64,000 nt of DNA from Myotis daubentonii. Taxonomy: Eukaryota; Chordata; Mammalia; Chiroptera; Vespertilionidae. Made by a program: the position numbers and the translations under genes. This document shows positions 23,108-33,300 of this stretch, in pieces. The stretch spans positions 89,726,641-89,790,640 of the forward strand of contig NC_081846.1 in NCBI RefSeq assembly GCF_963259705.1. Reading direction: 5' to 3'. A model generated the notes under the pieces. The model was not told the origin of the DNA, made no database searches, and saw nothing but the letters and a program-made list of their open reading frames with translations. The number at the start of each line of letters is the position of its first letter. Position 1 is the stretch's first letter.

Positions 23108-24055
23108 CTAGAGGCTTGGTGCACAAAAATTTGTGCACTGGTGTGGGGTGGGAGTGGCCCTCAGCCCCACTTGTGCCCTCTCACAGTCTGGGACTCCTCG
23201 GGAGATAACGACCTGCTGGCTTAGGCCCGCTCCTGGGTGGCAGAGGGCAGGCCCAATCCCTAGGTGCAGCCCTGGTCGGGCTCAGAGCAGGGACAATTGG
23301 GGAGTTGGGGCACCGCCCCCTGTCATGCACAGAGCAGGGTGGATTGGGAGGTTGCGATGCCACCCTCAGTCACGCTCAGGGTAGGGCCGATTGGGAGGTT
23401 GGGGCTCCACCCCCTGTCACACTCAAGGCAGGGTCGATGGGGAGGTTGCAGCGCCACCCCCTGTTATGCACACAGCAGGGCCGATCAGGGGGTTGGGGCA
23501 CTTCCCCCTGTCACCCACAGAGCAGGGCCAATCAGGGGGTTGGGGAATGCCCCCCTGTCACACTCAGGGCAGGGCCAATGGGGAGGTTGGGGCTCAAACC
23601 CATCCCACACAGAGCAGGGCCCATGGGGGGATTGTGGCGCTGCACCCTGTCACACACAGAGCAGGGCCGATCAGGGGGTTGGGGAGCTCCCCTCTATCAG
23701 GCACAGAGCAGGGCCAATCAGGGGGTTGGGGCACCTTCCCCTGTCATGAACAGAGCAGGGCAGATAGGGAGGTTGTGGCCCCACCCCCTGTCACACACAG
23801 AGCCTCAGGGCAATCAGGGGGTTTAGGTGCTGCCCTCTGTCACACTGCTCCTGGGGCCAGGAGGCCTCGCGGCTCCACTGATCCCAGTGCTGGGAGGCCT
23901 CGCGGGTCCGCTTGAGACCGGGGCAGTGAGGCCTCCCTGCTCAGCTGATCCCGGTGCTAAGAGGCCTCACAACTCCACTGATCCCGGTGCCAGGAGGCCT
24001 CACAGCTCTGCTGATCCCAGTTCTGGGAGGCATATTACCCTTTTACTGTATAGGA
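23108..24055 (-). mobile_element. Helitron B with 47-bp minisatellite
   Basis: Minus-strand 3' end CTAG at 23108-23111 with palindrome GTGCACAAATTTTTGTGCAC. The 5' end reads TCCTATACAGTAAAAGG in element sense. The body holds a 47-bp tandem array and, near the 5' side, several copies of a shorter unit around GAGGCCTC and GGGATCAG. It is fused at 24055/24056 to an A-family Helitron. The same pair occurs at 40808-42130. Confidence 0.88.
23281..23830. repeat. 47-bp minisatellite, about 12 copies
   Basis: Imperfect units containing GAGCAGGGCCGAT and GGGGTTGGGG recur every 47 bp (starts at 23285, 23332, 23379 and so on). No unit has a stop codon in any phase, so all three plus-strand frames stay open for more than 160 codons. 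These frames are repeat artefacts. Confidence 0.85.
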
Positions 24056-24720
24056 TAGAGGCCTGGTGCACGGGTGGAGGCCGGCTGGTTTGCCCTGAAG
24101 GGTGTCTTGGATCAGGGTGGGGGTCCTGCTTGGGTGCCTGGCCAGCCTGGATGAGGGGATGATGGCTGTTTGCAGCTGGTCACACCCCCTTCAGGGTGGG
24201 GGTCCCCACTGGGGTGCCTGGTCAGTCTGGGTGAGGGGCTGAGGGCCGTTTTCAGGCTGGCAGGTGACTGAAGCTCCCAACCTCTCCGTTTTTTCTTTTT
24301 TTTTTTTTTTTTATTCTGGGATTTATTTACCTTCTATGGCTGTCACTGAAACTGAGAGTCAGCTTTAGCTCTGAGGCTCAGCTCCAGCTCTGAGACCTTG
24401 GAAAGCAGGTATCTGGTTTGTTTGGCTTTTATAATTGAAACACTGTTGCAACTCCAGCTAGGCCAGCTGGCTGAAAGCATGGGGTTTGTTTAGCTTCTAT
24501 AATTGCAACATTGTTTCTTAGACTGCAGCTCAGAGCCCAGCAGCGGCAGGCGGGGAACCTTGGCTTCCTCCTTCACTGGAGCAAGCCAGCCTCCTGTTCA
24601 CTTCAGCTGCCTGGCTGCCGGCCGGCATTTTGGCTGGCAGTTAATTTGCATATCACCCTGATTAGCCAATGGGATGCATGTCGGAGGTACGGTTAATTAA
24701 CATGTTTGTCTATTATTAGA
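24056..24720 (-). mobile_element. Helitron A, copy 1 (no terminal palindrome)
   Basis: Element sense: starts at 24720 (TCTAATAATAGACAAACATG) with the standard 5' module (cattggctaatcag, gcaaattaactgccagcc). It ends CACCCGTGCACCAGGCCTCTA, immediately followed by the B element's TCCTATA. The GTGCAC/GTGCAC palindrome of ordinary HeliBat ends is missing. A poly-T run (24292-24312) and repeated 'ggtgcctggccag' units fill the body. Confidence 0.82.
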
Positions 24721-24725
24721 TAGGG

Positions 24726-25183
24726 CTAGAGTCCTGGTGCACAAAAATTTGTGCACTCGGGGGGTCCCTCAGCCCAGCCTGTGCCCTCTTGCAGTCTGGG
24801 ATCCCTCGGGGAATGTCCATCTGCTGGCTTAGGCCCGCTCCCCAGGGGAACGGACCTAAGCTGGCAGTCAGACATCCCTCTGGCAGCATGGGAGCTCTCA
24901 GGGGATGTTCACTTGCCAGCGGAGAGCAGGCCTAAGCTGCAGCTGGACATCCTTAGCTCTGCTGAGGAGGCGGGATTGGCTCCCGCCACCACCGCTGTGC
25001 TGGCAGCCATCAGCCTGGCTTGTGGCTGAGCAGAGCTCCCCCATGGGAACACACTGACCACCAGGGGGCATCTCCTGCATTGAGCATCTGCCCCCTGGTG
25101 GTGAGTGTGTGTCATATTGACCAGTCATTCCCAGTGGTTCTGCTGTTAGGGTCAATTTGCATATTACCCTTTATTATATAGGA
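24726..25183 (-). mobile_element. Helitron D with paired CTCF-like motifs
   Basis: Minus-strand 3' end CTAG at 24726-24729, palindrome GTGCACAAATTTTTGTGCAC. The 5' end is TCCTATATAATAAAGG in element sense. It contains CCACCAGGGGGCA at 25058-25070 and its inverse at 25089-25101, a 14-bp inverted repeat when one flanking base is included. Confidence 0.86.
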
Positions 25184-25700
25184 TAGACACCTGGTGCATG
25201 GGTGGGGGCCCACTGGTTTGCCCTGAAGGGTGTTCTGGATCAGGGTGGGGGTCCTGCTTGGGTGCCTGGCCAGACTGGGGGAGGGGTTGAGGGCTGTTTT
25301 TAGGCTGGCCACACCCTCTTCAGAGTGGAGGTCCCCACTCGGGTGCCTGGCCAGCCTGGGTGAGGGGCTGAGCGCTGTTTTCAGGCTGGCCACACCCTCT
25401 TCAAGGTGGGGGTCCCTACTGGGATGCCTGGCCAGCTTGAGTGAGGGGCTATGGCCATTTTCAGGCTGGGCACAGCTGCGGGCTGGAAACAGGTATCTGG
25501 AATTTATTTATTTTCTATAATTGAAACTTTGTAGCCTTGAGCGAAGCTCAGGGCTGGCCTGGACAGGCGGGAAGCTTGGCTTCCTCCATCGCCGGGGCAA
25601 CCCAAGCCTCCTGCTGCTCCAGCTCCTTGGCTGCCACCATCTTTGTGACAGAGTGAGGGAGTGATGATTAATTTGCATATTACTCTTTTATTAGATAGGA
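25184..25700 (-). mobile_element. Helitron A, copy 2 (no terminal palindrome)
   Basis: Same family as 24056-24720: the end reads CCCATGCACCAGGTGTCTA and then directly the 5' end of element D. Repeats of 'ggtgcctggccagcctgg' lie in the body, and the 5' side is 'aatttgcatattactctttt' at 25670-25689. Last member of the chain, next to L1 at 25701. Confidence 0.84.
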
Positions 25701-27225
25701 TATATATATGTACATATGGCATATATTAATGCAACTATATCAATAATTACTTTCAATGTCAATGGGCTAAGTGCAGTCATTAAAAGACAGTGATAATCAA
25801 AGTCGATAAAAAAAAAAAAAATAAGAGCCAGTCCCTGGCAGGATAAATCAGTTGGTTAGAGTGTAATTCAGATACACCAAGGTTTTGGGTTTGATACCTG
25901 GTCAGGGAACATACAAGAAGGAGTCAACCAATGAATGCATAAAAAGTGGAACAAGAAATAAATGTTTTTCTTTCTCTCTTTTTTTCTCTCTCTCTCAAAT
26001 AAATAATCATGAATAACTTTTATGTTGTTTAAAAGAAACCCACTTTAAATATAAAAGCACAAATAAATTAAAATAATTATATGGGGAACATTATACCATG
26101 CTAACACTAATTAGAAGAAATCAAGATAAGAAATGTAGTCAATAATATTGTAATAGACATGCATAGTGCCAGGGGAGTGCTAGACTTATTAGGTTTAATA
26201 CTTTGTAAGTTATATAATTTATAATCGTAATGTTGTACACTTGAAAGTAATATAATATTGAATGCCAACTAACTGGAAAAGTTAAAAGAAAGAAAGAAGA
26301 GTAGATGTATTAATTTTAGAGAAGAATTCAAAGTAAGGAATAAAAAAAGCCATTGCATAAAGTCAATTCTCAAAGAAGACATAAAAAACCTTAACATGCA
26401 TAAGTCTAACAACGTTGTTAAACTATTTGTGGGAAAAACTAATAAAACTGCAAGGAGAATTATATAAACTCACTCTTATAGTTGAAAACTTCAACACCCT
26501 TCTATCAAAAATGGATGGATCCAGTAGACAGAAAGTCAGTAAGGACATTGTTAATCTCAACATTACCATCAATCAATGGGGTATAATTGACATATATAGA
26601 CTACTTCTTCCAATAATAGAGGAATACATATTCTTCTCAAGCTTACACGAATCATTTACCAAGATAGACTACATTCTAGAATAAAACACACTAATAAATT
26701 TAAAAAGGAGAAATCATACAATGACTGCTCTCAGACAACACTGGGATTAGACTAGAGATTCATAAAAGAAAGATAACTGGAAAATCCCATAATACATAGA
26801 AATTAACAAAATTTTAAAAACACCTGGGTCAAAGAAGATACATCAATACAAATTTAAAAATAGTTTGAACTAAATGAAAGTGAAAACAACATTACAATTT
26901 GTGGGATGTATCAAAAGAGGCACTGAAAGGGAAATTTAAAACATTAAGTGCATATCTTAGAAAAGAAGAATGATCAAAAATCAGTCATCAAAGCTTCAAC
27001 TTTAGTAAAATACAAAAATAAAAACAAATTAAACTCAAAGTAAGCAGAACAAAAGATAAAATACAAACAATAGAAGAAACAAATAAAAATAAAAACAGGA
27101 AATGAGGAGAGAAAAACAATTAAAAAGTCTTGTTCATTGAAAACATCAATAAAACTGATAAGCCTCTACCTAGGTTAACTTAAAAAACGGATGGGACACA
27201 AATTACTATTATCAAAAAAAAGAGG
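25701..27225 (+). mobile_element. Ancient L1 (L1M type), segment 2: ORF2 endonuclease region
   Basis: 'caataattactttcaatgtc' and 'aatgggctaagtgcag' match the start of L1 ORF2. 'cttcaacacccttctatcaa' and the 89-codon remnant at 26415-26684 (with DIYRLLLPIIEEYIFFSSLH and FTKIDYIL) match the endonuclease domain. The following A-rich stretch fits the inter-domain region. A SINE interrupts it at 25827-26005. No intact ORF. Confidence 0.72.
25827..26005 (+). mobile_element. Diverged VES-type SINE inside L1
   Basis: 'gtccctggcaggataaatca' head, 'gggtttgatacctggtcagg', 'agtcaaccaatgaatgcata', and a TCTC tail ending 'caaataaataatc'. Same old variant as 18978. Confidence 0.65.
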
Positions 27226-27475
27226 AGCCCTGGACAGTATCTCTCAGTGGTTAAAGCATCAGCTCATGCACTGGAGGGTCATGGGTTCGACTTCAGTCAA
27301 GGGAACATACCTGGGTTGCAGGTTTTGTCTTGGCTCTGCTTGGGGCTCATGCAGGAGGCAACCAATTGATGTGTCTCTTTCCTTTCTCTTTCTCTCTCTC
27401 CTTTCCTCCCACTCTCTCTAAAAATCAATGGGAAAAAAATCCTCATGAGACGATTAACAATAAAATAAAAATAAA
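27226..27475 (+). mobile_element. VES SINE inside L1
   Basis: 'gagccctggacagtatctct' head, box-B-like GGGTTCGACTTC at 27283-27294, 'tgcaggaggcaaccaattga', a TCTC tract and an A-rich tail to about 27475. L1 continues on both sides. Confidence 0.78.
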
Positions 27476-27641
27476 AGAGGACATAAAACTATGGAATTTA
27501 GAAGGGTAATCAAAATTACTATAAACAACTTTATGTCCACAAATTTGAAAAACTAGGTGAAATAGGCCAATTTCTTAAAAGACACAATCTGTTAAAACTT
27601 ACACAAAAAGGAACAGAAATCCAAATAGAAATATATATATC
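27476..27641 (+). mobile_element. Ancient L1, segment 3 (ORF2, RT N-terminal side)
   Basis: 'caactttatgtccacaaatt' and 'aggccaatttcttaaaagac' match the L1 ORF2 part that codes for the region before the reverse transcriptase core. Cut by the Helitron at 27642. Confidence 0.6.
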
Positions 27642-28420
27642 TCCTATCTAATAATGTGGTAAAATGCAAATTAAACACCACTCCAACACACAAGATGACC
27701 ACCCCCATGTGAACACAACATGGCCACCACAAGATGGCCAGCAAGGGAGGGCAGTTGGGAGAGACAAGGCCTGAAAAGGAGGGAAGTTGGGAGCAACCAG
27801 GCCTGCAGGGGAGAGCAGTTGGGGGTGACCAGGCCTGCAGGGGAGGGCAGTTGGGGGTGACCAGGCCTGCAGGGGAGGGCAGTTGGGAGGGACCAGGCCT
27901 GCAGGGGAGCACAATTGGGAGGGACCAGGCTGGCAGGGGAGGGCAGTAGGGATGACCAGGCCACAAGGGAGGGCAGTTAGGGACAATTGGGCTGGCAGAG
28001 GAGCGCAGTTAGGGGCAACCAGGGTGGCAAGGGAGGGAAGTTAGGGGTGACTGGGCCAGCAGGGGAGGGCAGTTGGGGGTGACAAGGCCTCCAGGGGAAG
28101 ATAGTTAGAGGCAATTGGGCCAGCAGGGGAGCAGTTAGGCATTTATCAGTCTGGCAAGGGAGTGGTAAGGGAGTGATCAGGCTGGCGGGAAGAAGCTGTT
28201 AGGGACAATCAGGAAGGCAGGCAGGCGAGAGGTTGGGAGCCAGCAGTCCTGGATTGTGAGAGGGATGTCCAACTGCCCGTTTAGGCCTGATCCTGACGGG
28301 ATCGGGCCTAACCGGGCAGTCGGGCATCCCTTGAGGGGTCCCACATTGGAGAGGGTGCAGGCTGGGCTGAAGGACACACACCCCCCACCCGTGCATGAAT
28401 TTTGTGCACCGGGCCTCCAG
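27642..28420 (+). mobile_element. Helitron with 32-bp minisatellite
   Basis: Starts TCCTATCTAATAATGTGG and ends GTGCATGAATTTTGTGCAC plus CGGGCCTCCAG (CTAG decayed to CCAG). Near the 3' end is the shared segment with GTCCAACTGCC and its inverted partner GGGCAGTCGGGCATCCC, a long imperfect stem. Most of the body is a 32-bp tandem array. It lies in the ancient L1. Confidence 0.88.
27735..28220. repeat. 32-bp minisatellite, about 13-15 copies
   Basis: The unit contains GCCTGCAGGGGAGGGCAGTT. Central copies are near-identical, while outer copies are decayed and vary from 29 to 33 bp. Related decayed arrays occur in Helitrons at 7500-7690, 5815-5990 and 60776-61010. No spacer/repeat alternation, so not a CRISPR array. 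Confidence 0.85.
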
Positions 28421-28500
28421 TGTGTGTGTATACATATACACACACACACACACACATACACACACATATATATATATATATATATAAATAACCAATTTAT
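28421..28500. repeat. Compound TG / CA / TA microsatellite
   Basis: Starts TGTGTGTGTA right at the Helitron's 3' end, then CA repeats, then (TA)n to about 28486. The short frames in it are artefacts. Confidence 0.9.
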
Positions 28501-28557
28501 ACTATATATAAATCACTTATCTATACTATATTAATAACCAATAAATATATCTATATA

Positions 28558-28912
28558 CTAGAGGCCTGGTGCATGAATTCATGCATGGGTAGGGTCCAGC
28601 TGGCCCACCCCGATGACAAGCCAGTGGAGGGGAGAGGAGCCATGGGAGATTGGCTGGCCAGCCCTACCCCTGATCATGGTGTTGGGGGACTATTGGGGGT
28701 GGGGCCAGCCATGGGGAGGGGCCGTGGGCAGTTGGCCAGCTGGCCCTACCCCTGATCAGGATGTTGGGGGCCGATTGAGGGCTGGGCCAGCAGGGGTTGG
28801 GAGGCCCAATTGGGACCTAGATCAGGCTGGTTGCCTGCCACAGTGTGCATCATAGCCACTTGTCAGTCTGGTCATTCTGTTGTTCCAATCGCTGGGCTTT
28901 TATATAGAGAGA
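28558..28912 (-). mobile_element. Short Helitron
   Basis: Minus-strand 3' end CTAG at 28558-28561 next to GTGCATGAATTCATGCAT. The body has repeated 'ggccagccctacccctgatc' units; the 5' side is 'ctgggcttttatatagagag'. It separates further pieces of the same ancient L1. Confidence 0.84.
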
Positions 28913-28956
28913 TAGTCAAGAAATTGAGGCAATAATTAATAAAAAAAAAATAACAT

Positions 28957-28995
28957 GCCAGCCCAGATGGTTCACTGTTGAATTCTGGATATGTA
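28957..28995 (+). mobile_element. VES SINE head fragment
   Basis: Only 'gccagcccagatggttcact' and a few bases remain, resembling the tRNA-like head of VES. Low confidence. Confidence 0.35.
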
Positions 28996-30683
28996 AAAGG
29001 AAAAACTTGTACCAGTTCTCTACAATTACATTATTAAAACATAAACTGAGTTAATGTTGTCTAATTCATTCTATAAAGTCAGAATTTCCTTAATAACCAA
29101 ATCAGAGATAAATACTATAAGAAAAAACTACAGTTCAAATTATCTCATGAACAATTAGGCAAAAATCCTCAACAAAATATTTGCAGCTAGACTCCAACAA
29201 TGTAAGAAAAGAATTATAAACCATGACCCAGTGGGATTTATTCTGGAAATGTAAGGCTGTTTTGACATTCAAAAATTAAGTAATGTAATCCATTTCATCA
29301 GCAGTCTAAAAAGCAGTTGACACAATCCAATACCCTTTCATAATAAAAATACCTAGTAAAGTAGGAATAAAAGAAATGTTTCTATGTGATAAAGAATATC
29401 TACAAAATATGAAAGCAGCCATTTTTCTTACTGATGAGAAACTCAGTTTTCCCACTAAGATCAGATATAAGGCAATGACATTATCTTACTACTTATTTCC
29501 AACATCATACTGAGAGTTCAATGAGAAAAAATTAAACAAACAGTATGCAGTTTAGGAGGAAAGAAATAAACTCTCTTTGTTAACAGATAATATAATCATC
29601 TAAGCAAAAATCTAAAGGAATTGACAAAAAATATTAGGATTAATAAGCAATTATATAAAGGTTGATAAACACAAAGCTAATATACAAAGTCAATCATTTT
29701 CCTATATATTTTCAAAGAACAAATGGAATATGAAATTGAAAACACAATGGTATTTACATAAGTACCCCAAAAATGTAACATAAATATAACCTAACAAAAT
29801 ATGTACAAGATCTATATAAAGAAAAGTATAAAATTATGTTAAAAGATATCAGAAAGAAATAAACAAATGAAGAGATGTTTTATGTTTATGGATAGAAAGA
29901 CAATATTGAAAAGTCAGTTCTTTTCAACATGATCTGTAGGGTCAATGGCATTCAATAAAAATACAACAAAGTTATTTTGTGTATACCAATAAACTGATTC
30001 AAAAGTTTATACACAGAAGCTAAAGATCTAGAATAGTTAACACAATATCAAAACAGAAGTTATATTAGAAGATAGAAACTGACTTCAAGACATACTTTAA
30101 AGTTACAATAATTAAAAGTGTGACATGGGTAAAAGTCTAGACAGATAGATCAATTAAACAGAGTAGAGAGCTCAGAAACAGACCCACATAAATACTGACC
30201 CACATGCAAAGAAAAAAAAATAATCTACAGGATACAACTTACATTCTTCACAAAAATTAATTCAATAGGACCAAATGTTTCAATGTAAAATGCAAAACTA
30301 TAAAAAGCCTAGAAAAACATATTTAAACACCTTGATAACCTTACTTTTGACAATGATTTCTTAGATACAACACCAAAGGCAAAATCCATAAAATAAATAA
30401 ATAAATAAAAATGACTCAATTTAAATAAAAATATGCACACAAAACCTCTGCACTGTGAAAGATGTGAGAGAATAAGAATACAAGCCACAGTCAGAGAAAC
30501 TTTTTGCAAAATGCATATCTGCTAAAAAATTATATTACAAAGTATACAAAGAAATTTTAAAATTCCACAAGAACACAATTAAAAATGGGTCAAATATTTA
30601 ACTGAATACCTCACCAAAGAAAATATAGGGATGGTAAATAAGCATATAAAATTATCTATGTCATCAATAAAATGCTAATTAAG
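28996..30683 (+). mobile_element. Ancient L1, segment 4: ORF2 reverse transcriptase and C-terminal region
   Basis: Successive L1 ORF2 landmarks appear in order: 'aaaatcctcaacaaaatatt', 'accatgacccagtgggattt', 'aaaagcagttgacacaatcc', then 'aaatatgtacaagatctata' and 'atgatctgtagggtcaatgg'. All reading frames are broken. It continues into the sequence after the VES at 30684. Confidence 0.75.
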
Positions 30684-30908
30684 CCCTAACTGGTTTGGCT
30701 CAGTGGATAGACCATCAGCCTGTGGACTCAAGGGTCCCAGGTGTGATGCTGGTCAAGGGAATGTACCTTGGTTGCAGGCACATCCCCAGTAGGGAGTGTG
30801 CAGGAGGCAGCTGATCGATGTTTCTCTCTCATCAATGTTTCTAACTCTCTATCCCTCTCTCTTCCTCTCTGTAAAAAATCAATAAAATATATTTTAAAAA
30901 AATAAAAT
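30684..30908 (+). mobile_element. VES SINE with target-site duplication
   Basis: 'gccctaactggtttggctca' head, 'agggtcccaggtgtgatgct', 'gtagggagtgtgcaggaggc', TCTC tract, 'aaatcaataaaatatatttt' end. AAAATGCTAATTAA occurs at 30669-30682 and again at 30909-30922. Full length and close to consensus. Confidence 0.92.
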
Positions 30909-30922
30909 AAAATGCTAATTAA

Positions 30923-31030
30923 AGTAACATTGAATCACCACTACACACTTATTAGAATGGCCTCATCCAGGTCAATGACACCACCAAATACTGTTGAGGG
31001 CATAGAACAATAACTCTTATTTATTACTTA
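30923..31030 (+). mobile_element. Ancient L1, segment 5 (ORF2 end)
   Basis: 'gaatcaccactacacactta' and 'ttagaatggcctcatccagg' match the L1 ORF2/3' UTR boundary. Cut by a Helitron remnant at 31031. Confidence 0.65.
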
Positions 31031-31370
31031 CAAGAGGCCCTGTGCATGAATTCATGCACCAGTGGGGTCCCTTGGCCTGGCGTGTGGTCTTGGACTGAAA
31101 CCGGCTCACTGACAACCCCCAATGGGTCCTGGATTGCAAGAGAGTGCAAGCCACACTGAGGAACCCTACCAATGTACTATTGAGGCTGAGGGGAGACACA
31201 GGAGGTTGGCCAGGCAGGGAGTGACCACAGGAGGGCTCAAGGGCACGTCCAGCCCATCTTGCTCAGTCCCCACCTGCTAGACCCCAGCAGCAAGCTAACC
31301 TAACAGTTAGAGCATCTGCCCCCAGGTGGTCAGTGCACATCATAGCGAGCAGTTGAGTGGCCTTAGCATA
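31031..31370 (-). mobile_element. Degenerate Helitron
   Basis: The 3' end is AAGAGGCCC (CTAG lost) with a perfect 18-nt palindrome GTGCATGAATTCATGCAC at 31044-31061. The body has 'ctgcccccaggtggtcagtg' and 'acatcatagcgagcagttg'. The AT-rich 5' terminus is missing. Confidence 0.7.
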
Positions 31371-31960
31371 ATCTATCAACGGCATTCCTTAGTATTTACC
31401 ACCAATAGTTGAAAACATATCTATACAAAATATGCACATACAATGCGTATAGCAACTTGATTTATAAATGCCACAACTTGGAAGCAAACAGATTTTTCTT
31501 CAGTAGATGAGTGGATGAATAAATTATAATAAAACCAGACAATAGAACATTGTTCAGTACAAAAAATAAATTAGCTATCAAACTCTGAAAATACATGGAG
31601 GAACCTTTCAAATACATGACTAAGTGAAAGAAGCCAATATGAAAAGACTAGTATAATGCAATAATATGACATTTTTTAGAATGCAAAGCTGTAGAGATAG
31701 TAAATAGATCAATGATTTCCAGAGGATAGGAAAAAGATAAATGAATATGGGGAGCATTGAGAATTTTTGAGGGAGGGAAATTATTCTGTATAATACTATG
31801 ATGGTAGATAAACATTGTAAATATGAGCAGTCCCATGGGATGTCCAACACAATAGTGAATCCTAATGTAAATTATGAACTTTGCAAAAAAATAATGTGTC
31901 AACGTAGGTTCATCAATTGTAACAAATAAACTATATTGGTTTTGGAATCAATAATGGAGA
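31371..31960 (+). mobile_element. Ancient L1, segment 6 (3' UTR)
   Basis: 'acttggaagcaaacagattt', 'gatgagtggatgaataaatt' and 'aatacatggaggaacctttc' are typical of old L1 3' UTRs. The sequence ends at about 31960 without a clear A-tail. With segments 1-5 it makes one L1 spread over about 10.8 kb. Confidence 0.68.
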
Positions 31961-32089
31961 TGTCTACCCATGTGTGAATCCAAGGGTTATAAGGGAAAGC
32001 CCTATAACTTCTGCTCAATATAGTTTGAAACTAAAACTGCTTTAATAAACAACATTCATGAACAAATAAAAAATCCCTATAGTTCAAAA

Positions 32090-33300
32090 TATTGATCTTC
32101 ATACAAAAAGGCAATGGTGGTGGAATAAGTGGATGCTACACTGACACTCAACCAGGAAAAAAAAACCAAAACTGGAAGTACAAGTAAAATTTACAAAGAA
32201 CATACCAAACATCCTGAATAATCAGCTGAATACAAGTAGGAGCAAACCCAGGTAACCAAGGAAGGAAAGTGGAGAACACAGAGAGACTAGTAGGAAGTGC
32301 AGAGGCATAAAAGGGCTGGTTGTGTTTCTACAGACAGCAGCTGAAGTTCCATAGAATATCTCAGCTGTGGGGGATGGAGGGGGGTTCCCAATGAGAACTC
32401 TGCCCCTCTCAGCCCAGAACATCAGAACTGAGAAAGATGTCCACATAACATGTGGCTGTGAAAAGAAGCAGGGTTGCTCTCTTCCAGGGAGAGATAGCTG
32501 AAAATACAGGCACTCTCATAAAGGGCCAACACACAAAATTTTGTGTGAAGTCACTTACCTTGGGCTCCAGGAGAAGGAGGGAAGAATGCACTGGACCTAT
32601 GTGTGCAGAAGCCAGGGTTGGGGGTTTGGGGGATAGAGTCAGAAGGCAGACACACTGGTTTCCTGTGTTGAGTCATTTCTTCATGCTGCAAAAGCCATCT
32701 TTCTCAGGAGGACCTTTGCTATCCAGGCAGTTTTTGCCTAGGGGGAAGGCAGTTGTCCCACCCAGTAGGAAATCCCCTTGCCCCACTGTGTGGAGATTCT
32801 GAGGCCCATTTAGAGACTGAGAATAACAATCAGCCTCCAGGCAGAAGCAATTGCCTCACTCCATTGGAAAACCTCTCCCCTAATCAGTGGAAAATTTCAT
32901 TAGGCTACTCAAGATTGAATATAACCAGTCTGTAGGAACAGAAGGGTCTCTGGAGGTTTTGAGTCTTTACCTGATCTAATTATCCAGATATAATGTTTGA
33001 CATAGTCCTGCACTAGAGACAAACCCAAATAGGCAGCGAAAGTGGGGAGAAATAAAACAAGTCCCAAATGAGATAATTCTCCAGAAAAAGAGCTAAATGA
33101 AATGGAGAAAATAAATTTATCAGACATAGAGCACAGAATAATGATGGCAAAAATACTCAATAGCATGAGAAAATATATAGAATCTTGGGGATAAAATGGA
33201 TACATATGTAATACCCTTTGTAATATTTTAAGCAATAAAAAAATAATAATAATAAAAAAAAATATATATAGAATCTACAAAGAATAACATAGAACTAATA
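32090..33300 (+). mobile_element. L1 5' UTR and ORF1 start region
   Basis: The segment has the composition and motifs of a laurasiatherian L1 5' UTR (ggcagtttttgcctaggggg, then 'ccattggaaaacctctcccc'). It leads in the right order into ORF1 and ORF2 at 33300-35480. A small A/T-rich insertion or expansion lies at 33236-33270. Confidence 0.62.

Noticed and set aside
23264..23915. Three overlapping plus frames of 161-174 codons
   Set aside because: They are translations of a 47-bp minisatellite in all phases. There is no domain, start context or codon preference.
27735..28220. CRISPR-like regular repeats
   Set aside because: Units are contiguous without unique spacers, the genome is mammalian, and the array lies inside a Helitron.
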